Source: Streptomyces sp. MJM8645 (lineage in GTDB: Bacteria > Actinomycetota > Actinomycetes > Streptomycetales > Streptomycetaceae). Taken from it: 64,000 nucleotides of DNA. This document shows, one piece after another, positions 30,032 through 36,719 of the stretch (its first letter is position 1; each line of letters starts with the position of its first letter). Below the pieces are notes generated by a model. The model had not been told where the DNA came from. It saw nothing but the letters and a program-made list of their open reading frames with translations, and ran no database searches. Both the position numbers and the translations under genes were made by a program. Where the stretch lies: contig NZ_LJJF01000001.1 of NCBI RefSeq assembly GCF_001625365.1, positions 5,512,501 to 5,576,500 on the forward strand, read 5' to 3'.

Positions 30032-30898
30032 ATGCCGAGCACCGCCGAACCACCCACCACCGCCGTGAACGCGACCGAGGAACAGCCGCGGGGCGGTTTC
30101 CGGGTGCGGCTGGACAACTTCGAAGGCCCCTTCGACCTGCTGCTCAGCCTGATCGCGAAGCACAAGCTCGACGTCACCGAAGTGGCGCTGGCCACCGTCA
30201 CCGACGAGTTCATGGCACACATCCGGGCGATGGGCCCGGACTGGGACCTGGACGCGGCGACCGAGTTCCTGGTCGTCGCCGCGACCCTGCTCGACCTCAA
30301 GGCCGCCCGGCTGCTGCCCGCCGCCGAGGTCGAGGACGAGGAGGACCTGGCGCTGCTGGAGGCCCGCGACCTGCTGTTCGCCCGGTTGCTGCAGTACCGG
30401 GCGTACAAGCGGGCGGCGGCTCTCTTCGGCGAGCGCTGGGCCGCCGAGCTGGCCCGACGCCCGCGCACCGTCGGGCTGGAGCCCCGGCATGCCGGGCTGC
30501 TGCCCGAGGTGGTCATCACCATCGGCCCGGAGCGGCTCGCGGAGCTGGCGGCCAGGGCCATGGAACCCAAGCCGAAACCCGTCGTGTACGTCGACCACAT
30601 CCACAGCCCGCCGGTCAGCGTGCGCGAGCAAGCCGGGCTGGTGGTCGGGCTGCTCACCGAGCTCGGCGAGGCGTCGTTCCAGCGGCTGGTCGCGGACGCG
30701 CCGGACGAGCTGGTGGTCGTCGCCCGTTTCCTGGCGCTGCTGGAGCTGTACCGGGAACGGGTGCTGGCCTTCGAGCAGCCGGAGGCGCTGGGCGAACTGC
30801 TGGTGCGCTGGGTGGCGGAGGCGGACCGGGGCGCGGTCGAGGTGACGGACGAGTTCGACCGGCCGGTGGGCGAGCGGGAGCGGGAGGAGAGCCGATGA
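30032..30898 (+). CDS. scpA: Segregation and condensation protein A
   Basis: 288 residues from ATG 30032. Kleisin features: N-terminal RLDNFEGPFDLLLSLIAKHK (SMC-neck binding), VTEVALATVTDEFMAHI, EFLVVAATLLDLKAARLLP, and a C-terminal winged helix (VARFLALLELYRERVLAFEQ). It forms the SMC-ScpAB condensin that compacts chromosomes. It overlaps scpB by ATGA. The gap before it contains imperfect GGTGCGG repeats. Confidence 0.95.
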   Translation: MPSTAEPPTTAVNATEEQPRGGFRVRLDNFEGPFDLLLSLIAKHKLDVTEVALATVTDEFMAHIRAMGPDWDLDAATEFLVVAATLLDLKAARLLPAAEVEDEEDLALLEARDLLFARLLQYRAYKRAAALFGERWAAELARRPRTVGLEPRHAGLLPEVVITIGPERLAELAARAMEPKPKPVVYVDHIHSPPVSVREQAGLVVGLLTELGEASFQRLVADAPDELVVVARFLALLELYRERVLAFEQPEALGELLVRWVAEADRGAVEVTDEFDRPVGEREREESR

Positions 30899-31920
30899 GT
30901 GGTGGGAACGGGAGCCCGAGTGGGGGCGGGAGCCTGAGTGGGAGCGGCGGGGGCGGCGGGGGCGGCGGGCGGCCGGTGCGGCGCCCGCTCGGGCTGCCGG
31001 GGCGGCCGCGGGCCGGGGAGTGGCTGGAGCCGGCCTTCGAGCTGCTGCCGGAGCCGGTGGCGGGGCTGCTGCCGGGGCCGGTGAATCCGGTGGCGGCGTC
31101 CGTGGGTGTCTCGTCGGAGGGCGAGGCCCGGGTCGTCCACCAGAAGTCGGCCCCGTCGACTTCCGGCGTCGGTGATCTGGTCGGCGTCGCCGATCTGGCC
31201 GAGGATGCCGATCTGGCCGAGGATGCCGATCTGGCCGAGGATGCTGATCGGGCCGAGGGTGCTGATTCGGCCGAGGGCGAGGAGGTGGCCGGGGCCGGAC
31301 TGAAGGCCGAGCTGGAGGCGATCCTGATGGTCGTCGACGAGCCGGCCGGGGAGGAGCGGCTGGCCGGCGTGCTGGAGCGGCCCCGGGCGCAGGTGGCCGC
31401 GGCGCTGCGCGAACTGGCCGCCGAATACACCGCCCAGGGCCGCGGATTCGACCTGCGGCTGATCGCCGGCGGGTGGCGGTTCTACAGCCGGGACACCTGC
31501 GCTCCGGCCGTCGACCGCTTCCTGCTGGACGGCCAGCAGGCCCGGCTCACGCAGGCCGCACTGGAGACCCTGGCGGTCGTCGCCTACCGGCAGCCGGTGT
31601 CCAGATCGAGGGTTTCCGCCGTCCGCGGTGTGAACTGTGACGGCGTGATGCGTACCCTGGTACAGCGAGGACTGGTGGAAGAGGCCGGATCCGAGCCCGA
31701 AACAGGTGCGATCCTGTATCGGACGACGAACTACTTCCTGGAACGGATGGGGCTCCGCGGCCTGGACGAGCTGCCGGAGCTTGCTCCCTTCCTGCCCGAG
31801 GTCGACGACGTGGAAGCGGAGTCCCTGGAGGGCACGATGATCGCGGAGGCGGTCGCCGCCGCTGCCGTGAAGGCCGTGGACGGCAGTGGCGAGGCCGGTC
31901 GGGCTGCGCCTGATCGGTAG
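30895..31920 (+). CDS. scpB: Segregation and condensation protein B with long N-terminal extension
   Basis: 341 residues from ATG 30895, translationally coupled to scpA. Residues 1-135 are an extension not typical of ScpB: a Gly/Ser run, then DLAEDA repeats encoded by an 18-bp DNA repeat near 31193. The core from about 140 is standard: LKAELEAILMVVDEPA, two winged helices, and LTQAALETLAVVAYRQPVSR then VRGVNCDGVMRTLVQRGLVE. It bridges ScpA and SMC. Confidence 0.94.
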   Translation: MSGGNGSPSGGGSLSGSGGGGGGGGRPVRRPLGLPGRPRAGEWLEPAFELLPEPVAGLLPGPVNPVAASVGVSSEGEARVVHQKSAPSTSGVGDLVGVADLAEDADLAEDADLAEDADRAEGADSAEGEEVAGAGLKAELEAILMVVDEPAGEERLAGVLERPRAQVAAALRELAAEYTAQGRGFDLRLIAGGWRFYSRDTCAPAVDRFLLDGQQARLTQAALETLAVVAYRQPVSRSRVSAVRGVNCDGVMRTLVQRGLVEEAGSEPETGAILYRTTNYFLERMGLRGLDELPELAPFLPEVDDVEAESLEGTMIAEAVAAAAVKAVDGSGEAGRAAPDR

Positions 31921-31983
31921 GGGGCGGTGAGGTCGGCCGAAACGACCGCACATCCCAGACGGTAACGACGTACGGACACTTTG

Positions 31984-33342
31984 ATGCGTAGCAGTGGCAA
32001 CGGCAGGAACGGCAGCGGCGGCGGCAGCGGTCGCAGCGGACAGGGCGGGGGCCGGGGCGGCGGCTCCTACGGCGGCAGCGGCAGCGGCCGCAGCGGCTCG
32101 GGCTCGGGCTCCGGCTCGCGCGGGGGTTCGTACGGCGGCGGGTCCGGCTCGGGTTCGCGGAGCGGCTCGTACGGCGGCGGGTCCGGCTCGGGCTCCGGCT
32201 CGCGCGGGGGTTCGTACGGCGGTGGGTCCGGTTCGGGCTCGCGCGGCGGCTCGTACGGCGGCGGCAGCGGTGCCGGCTCGCGCGGCGGCTCCGGCTCGGG
32301 CTCCGGCTCGTACGGGCGTGACAGCCGCCGGGACGACCGGCGCGACGACAACCGGTACCCGGACCGCCCGCTGCGGCCCGAGGAGCGGCGCTACGACCGC
32401 CCCGAGTACGGCGGCGGCCCCAACGCCACCCCCGCCCGCGGCGGCTTCTCCGGGCGTCGCCCCAGCCCGGCCCCGCGCCCGCGCCGTGAGGGCCAGGGCG
32501 CCCCGGGCGACCCGCGCCGCCAGCCGCAGCGCTCGCGCGAGCTGCAGGCCAAGATTGAGGACGCCGTCCTCGCCCGGCACGACAAGCCGGCCGTCAAGCT
32601 GCCCAAGACCTTCGGCGAGCCCGAGGGCGAGCGCCTGCAGAAGGTGCTGGCCCGGGCGGGCATCGGCAGCCGCCGCGCCTGCGAGGAGCTGATCGAGCAG
32701 GGCCGGGTCCAGGTCAACGGCAAGCTCGTCACCGAGCAGGGCAAGCGGGTCGACCCGCAGAACGACGAGATCAAGGTGGACGGCCTGACCGTCGCCACCC
32801 AGTCGTACCTGTTCTTCGCGCTCAACAAGCCGGCCGGCGTGGTCTCCACCATGGAGGACCCGGACGGGCGCCAGTGCCTCGGCGACTACGTGACCAACCG
32901 GGAGACCCGGCTGTTCCACGTCGGCCGTCTGGACACCGAGACCGAGGGCATCATCCTGCTCACCAACCACGGCGAGCTGGCCCACCGTCTCACCCACCCC
33001 CGGTACGGCGTGACCAAGACCTACCTGGCCGCCATCCAGGGCCCGATCCCGCGCGACCTGGGCAAGCAGCTGGCGCAGGGCATCGAGCTGGAGGACGGCT
33101 TCGCGCGCGCCGACAGCTTCAAGGTGATCTCCAACGTCGGCAAGAACTACCTGGTCGAGGTGACCCTGCACGAGGGTCGCAAGCACATCGTCCGCCGGAT
33201 GCTGTCCGAGGCCGGCTTCCCGGTCGAGAAGCTGGTGCGCACGCACTTCGGCCCGATCGCGCTGGGCGACCAGAAGTCGGGCTGGCTGCGCCGTCTGACC
33301 AACCCCGAGGTCGGTCAGCTGATGCGCGAGGTCGGCCTGTAG
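31984..33342 (+). CDS. RsuA/RluB-family rRNA pseudouridine synthase with disordered N-terminus
   Basis: 452 residues from ATG 31984; an adjacent TTG at 31981 is possible. Residues 1-190 are low complexity (GGSYGGGSGSGS repeats then Arg-rich). The S4 domain (ERLQKVLARAGIGSRRACEE) begins near 210. The catalytic domain has the Asp nucleophile in VGRLDTETEGIILLTNHGEL near 317 and HEGRKHIVRRMLSEAG near 400. It isomerises a uridine in 23S (or 16S) rRNA. The gene follows scpAB, as in many actinobacteria. Confidence 0.94.
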   Translation: MRSSGNGRNGSGGGSGRSGQGGGRGGGSYGGSGSGRSGSGSGSGSRGGSYGGGSGSGSRSGSYGGGSGSGSGSRGGSYGGGSGSGSRGGSYGGGSGAGSRGGSGSGSGSYGRDSRRDDRRDDNRYPDRPLRPEERRYDRPEYGGGPNATPARGGFSGRRPSPAPRPRREGQGAPGDPRRQPQRSRELQAKIEDAVLARHDKPAVKLPKTFGEPEGERLQKVLARAGIGSRRACEELIEQGRVQVNGKLVTEQGKRVDPQNDEIKVDGLTVATQSYLFFALNKPAGVVSTMEDPDGRQCLGDYVTNRETRLFHVGRLDTETEGIILLTNHGELAHRLTHPRYGVTKTYLAAIQGPIPRDLGKQLAQGIELEDGFARADSFKVISNVGKNYLVEVTLHEGRKHIVRRMLSEAGFPVEKLVRTHFGPIALGDQKSGWLRRLTNPEVGQLMREVGL

Positions 33343-33443
33343 ACCGGTCGGTATATTTCTGTAGACCGGTCGGTATATTCCGGTCGGGCTATATAGACCG
33401 GTCGGTATATTCCCGCTGGAGTCTGTAGACCGGTCGGTATATT
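33341..33443. repeat. Four copies of AGACCGGTCGGTATATT in a 3' UTR
   Basis: Exact copies begin at 33341, 33363, 33395 and 33427 (spacings 22, 32, 32). The first overlaps the pseudouridine synthase stop codon TAG. Each has a perfect GACCGGTC core followed by an AT-rich end, resembling palindromic operators of TetR-family repressors. The array lies between the stop and the terminator. Confidence 0.9.
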
Positions 33444-33455
33444 CGGGCTTCTGTA

Positions 33456-33489
33456 GAGGGCCTCCCCGTCGAAAGGCGGGGAGGCCCTC
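33456..33489 (+). terminator. Intrinsic terminator of the parA-scpAB-synthase operon
   Basis: GAGGGCCTCCCCG pairs perfectly with CGGGGAGGCCCTC around an 8-base loop. Confidence 0.88.
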
Positions 33490-33657
33490 GGTCGTCCGGC
33501 GGGGGTGGGTGGGGTGCGAGGCGGGCCGCAACCCCTGGTCACGGCCTTGTCAGTGCCATGATCTGTGGCAGAGGATTGCCACCGGACCACCACCCGCCCA
33601 GTGGCGGGACTGCGCCAAGGCCGGCGCCGGTGGGGGGCGAACGGGGGAGACGGCGTC

Positions 33658-34641
33658 GTGTCGGATGCACCACTCAGCGCACTGGGACTGGCCGAGCCGG
33701 ACGGACAGGTCTACGCGGCGCTGGTGGCCAATCCGCAGTCCACCGCGGAGGAACTGGCCGAGGGCTGCGGCCTGACGCTCCAGCAGAGCGTGCGCGCCCT
33801 GGACCGCCTGGCGCAGCAGGGCATGGCGACTCGGGCGCCGGTGGACCGGCAGCGCTACCTGCCGGTCGCCCCCGACGTCGCGATCGGCACCCTGATCGGC
33901 CACCGCGAGTCCGAACTGCGGCACGCCCGGGCCGAGATGCACCGCCTGATGGACGCCTTCCGGGAGGCCTCGCGGTACACCGATCCGGCGCACTCGGTGG
34001 AGGTGCTGACCGGTGGCGAGGCGATCGCGCAGCGGCTGGAGCACATCACCGAGACCAGCCAGTACCAGGTCCGCGGCTTCGACCGCCCGCCGTACATCCA
34101 GGATCCGGTGACCCCGATCCCGTTGCAGCGGCGGCGGTTGCGGGAGGGTCTGCGGCTGCGGACCGTCTACGACCGGGACGCGGTGGCCTGGCCGGGCCGG
34201 CTGGAGCGGAACATCCTGGCCGGGGTCGCGGACGGCGAGGAGGCCAGGGTCCGGCCGTCGCTGCCGATGAAGATGATCATTTCGGACGACCGGATGGCGA
34301 TCATCCCGATCAGCGTGGGCGACAGCGTCCTCGACGCCGCGTACGTCATCCACCCCTCCGCGCTGCTCCAGGCGCTGGACACGCTGTTCGAGGCGGAGTG
34401 GGAGCGCGCCGTCCAGTTGCAGGCCGCGATCGGCACCGGGGACGCGACGCTGGAGCCGGAGGCCGACCACCGCAAGCTGCTGGGCCTGCTGGCGGCCGGC
34501 CTCACCGACGAGTCGATCGCCCGGTCGCTGGGCTGGAGCGCCCGCACCACGCAGCGCCGGTTGCAGAGCCTGATGCGCTCGCTGGGCGCCACCACCCGCT
34601 TCCAGGCCGGTATGGCGGCCCGGGAGCGGGGCTGGTTGTGA
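33658..34641 (+). CDS. LuxR-type transcriptional regulator with TrmB-like N-terminus
   Basis: 327 residues from GTG 33658 with GGGGGAGA 7 bases upstream. Residues 10-75 form a winged-helix TrmB-like domain (STAEELAEGCGLTLQQSVRA). A middle sensor-like region (about 110-255) is followed by a LuxR helix-turn-helix (LLGLLAAGLTDESIARSLGW then RTTQRRLQSLMRSLGA) near 275-315. Such proteins are abundant in Streptomyces; the regulon is unknown. It lies alone after the synthase operon terminator. Confidence 0.88.
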   Translation: MSDAPLSALGLAEPDGQVYAALVANPQSTAEELAEGCGLTLQQSVRALDRLAQQGMATRAPVDRQRYLPVAPDVAIGTLIGHRESELRHARAEMHRLMDAFREASRYTDPAHSVEVLTGGEAIAQRLEHITETSQYQVRGFDRPPYIQDPVTPIPLQRRRLREGLRLRTVYDRDAVAWPGRLERNILAGVADGEEARVRPSLPMKMIISDDRMAIIPISVGDSVLDAAYVIHPSALLQALDTLFEAEWERAVQLQAAIGTGDATLEPEADHRKLLGLLAAGLTDESIARSLGWSARTTQRRLQSLMRSLGATTRFQAGMAARERGWL

Positions 34642-34680
34642 GCTGGCTGACCGGCTGGTTGTGACCGGGGCTGGTTGTGC
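34630..34680. repeat. Three-copy 12-bp repeat spanning the LuxR-gene stop
   Basis: GGCTGGTTGTGA begins at 34630 (containing the TGA stop at 34639-34641), 34653, and 34669 (last base changed). Confidence 0.85.
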
Positions 34681-34726
34681 ACCGGGCCGGGTGGGCCGTC
34701 GGGGGTGGGCCGTCGGGGGTTGGGCG

Positions 34727-35089
34727 TCAGCTCCAGGGGGTGAGGGTGGCCCAGCGGCCGTCCGGGCCGCGTTCGACCTTCAGCAGGCCCTTGACGGCGG
34801 AGCGGTTGAGCCGTCCGTAGACGTGCGGGAACAGCAGGCCGGGGGTGGCCCCGGGCGGCGGTGCGCCGTGCGGGGCCTCCCACTTGACCATCGGTTCCAC
34901 CTGTGACTCCTCGATCAGCAGCGCCATCAGCGGGTCGGGAGTGTCGGCGAAGAAGGCGTTGGCCACCGCGAGCGCCGTCTGTTCGTCCGCCGAGCAGTGG
35001 ATGAACCCGTCGGTGAGCAGCGACGCGGTGGTGTACGGCCGACCGGGGTCGGACAGCCAGTCGTCCAGGGGTGCGAGGTGGAGGATCAT
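34727..35089 (-). CDS. DUF952 domain protein
   Basis: 120 residues from ATG 35089. The sequence HLAPLDDWLSDPGRPYTTAS, then GFIHCSADEQTALAVANAFF and FPHVYGRLNRSAVKGLL matches the DUF952 family (about 110 residues). It is a single small domain of unknown biochemical role. It is monocistronic by appearance. Confidence 0.88.
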   Translation of the reverse strand: MILHLAPLDDWLSDPGRPYTTASLLTDGFIHCSADEQTALAVANAFFADTPDPLMALLIEESQVEPMVKWEAPHGAPPPGATPGLLFPHVYGRLNRSAVKGLLKVERGPDGRWATLTPWS

Positions 35090-35168
35090 GTTCCTGTTCT
35101 ACCCGGTTTGGTCCTGAGCGGTCGTCACGAGCGGACCGGTGTTCGGACGGCGGCGGAGGCCGGGCTCC

Positions 35169-36716
35169 TCAGAGCCCGGCGACCTTGGCGGTGGCGGAGA
35201 CCTCGTAGACGAGCGTGACCGTCCGACGGGCGCCGGGCCCGAGCGGGACGTCCCAGCGGAGGATGCCCTCGGCGTCGAAGGCGTCCGGCGACGGGGAGCA
35301 CTCCTCCTTGCGCAGCCGCACCTCCACCGCCGACACCTCGGAGACCGGCACCCGCTCGCGGACCGCGACGACCTGCTCGTCCCGCTCCTCCGGGCCGGAG
35401 AAGCGGGAGAGGTGCAGCCGCACCGTCCGGGTGGTCGTCTGGCGGCCGGTGAGCCCGGCGGTGGCCTGGCGCTCCTCGGCCTCGCGGACCACCCGGTAGC
35501 CGTCCGAGCTGCCGAACGCCAGCTCGGCGTCGGCCCCGGCGGCGGTGAAGCCCAGCTCGCCCCGACCGGTGAAGCCGCTGCCGCGGACCAGCTCGACCGG
35601 ACCCGCCAGCAGCGGGTGCCCGGCCGCGTTGCGGAACCGGACCACCTGGGTCACCAGCGGGGACAGCTCCGGCGCGCACGCGTACTCGCTGCTCGCCTGC
35701 CCGGTGAAGGCGCCGAGCGGCACCCGGTGCGCCCGGCCGTCGGAGGGCACGGTGGCCGGGGCGGGCGCGGGCAGCACCCGGACCTCCCCGCCGTCGTCCA
35801 CCCCCGGCACCCCGGCGGCCGGGCCGAGCGCGCTGATCGCCTCCTCGCGCAGCTCCACCTCGACCGTGCGGCGCTCCTCCGCGGTGCGCTCGCGCAGCAT
35901 CAGGACGTCCTCGGCGACGGCGGGCGGGTCGGTGGCGAGGGCCGAGCGGGCGGTGGAGAAGGTGAGCCGGACGCCGGTCCAGTCCTCGCCGGTGCGCTGC
36001 CAGACCACCGCCTCCGACTCCAGCCGCAGGCTCCCGCCGTCCAGGGTGGCCCGGTACGAGGGGCGCCAGAGGGCGCACGGCACCAGGTGGGTGACGGCCA
36101 GCCCGCTCGGGCCGGGCTGCGCCGCCTCGACGGTGAGCTCCAGGTGGGCGACCAGTTCGGCCGGTTCCTCCTCGGCCTGGTCGAGGGCGATCAGGGCCTG
36201 CGAGCGCTCCTGGTCCAGGCGGCGCAGCCGGGAGTGGGTGGTCCGCAGCTCCTCGCCGTGGCGCTCGCGTTCGGCGTCCACCCGGTCCAGTTCGCGGGCC
36301 CAGCGGGTGCGTTCGAGCTCACCGATCCCGGCGCCCTCGCCGATCTCGCGCAGCAGGTCGGCGGAGAGCTGGGCGAGCAGCGCCAGCCGGGCCTCCAGGC
36401 GGGCGCGGGTCTGGTCGGCGAGGCGGCTCGCGGTCTCCAGCTCGTGCAGCCGGTGGCGCAGCCGGGAGTCCTCCGGGCCGGGCGGCAGCGGGGCGCGGGG
36501 GATCCAGTCGCGGACGATCCGGGCGTCCAGCACGCGGGTGCCGGGGGCGGTGGTCTCGGCGCGCAGGGTGCGGTCGACGGCGAGTGTGGTGAGCGGGCCC
36601 AGGCGCAGCCGCTGGACGCCCGCGGCGAGGTCGACGGTGGCGGTGCGTTCGACCTGGCTGCGGTCCTCCAGGCAGGTGACGGCGGTGACGGGGAGGGGGA
36701 TGGTCGTTCCGGTCAT
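35169..36716 (-). CDS. MuiA-like DUF4139 protein (short paralogue)
   Basis: 515 residues from ATG 36716, preceded by GGAGGAA inside the end of the upstream gene. An N-terminal DUF4140-like segment (VTCLEDRSQVERTATVDLAA) is followed by a coiled coil (about 85-195) and a beta-rich DUF4139 region (YRATLDGGSLRLESEAVVWQ, TGEDWTGVRLTFSTARSAL, and C-terminal WDVPLGPGARRTVTLVYEVS). The family includes the Pseudomonas mucoidy inhibitor MuiA; the biochemical role is unknown. It follows a larger paralogue with a 3-bp gap, so the two form an operon. Confidence 0.86.
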   Translation of the reverse strand: MTGTTIPLPVTAVTCLEDRSQVERTATVDLAAGVQRLRLGPLTTLAVDRTLRAETTAPGTRVLDARIVRDWIPRAPLPPGPEDSRLRHRLHELETASRLADQTRARLEARLALLAQLSADLLREIGEGAGIGELERTRWARELDRVDAERERHGEELRTTHSRLRRLDQERSQALIALDQAEEEPAELVAHLELTVEAAQPGPSGLAVTHLVPCALWRPSYRATLDGGSLRLESEAVVWQRTGEDWTGVRLTFSTARSALATDPPAVAEDVLMLRERTAEERRTVEVELREEAISALGPAAGVPGVDDGGEVRVLPAPAPATVPSDGRAHRVPLGAFTGQASSEYACAPELSPLVTQVVRFRNAAGHPLLAGPVELVRGSGFTGRGELGFTAAGADAELAFGSSDGYRVVREAEERQATAGLTGRQTTTRTVRLHLSRFSGPEERDEQVVAVRERVPVSEVSAVEVRLRKEECSPSPDAFDAEGILRWDVPLGPGARRTVTLVYEVSATAKVAGL

Positions 36717-36719
36717 CGT

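Noticed and set aside
29689..33531. 1280-codon minus-strand open frame across scpA, scpB and the pseudouridine synthase
   Set aside because: An antisense artefact of GC-rich codon usage; the + strand frames are clear family members with coupled starts.
34167..34883. Minus-strand 238-codon frame opposite the LuxR-type gene
   Set aside because: No ribosome site or recognisable domain; composed of Arg/Pro/Ser antisense sequence.
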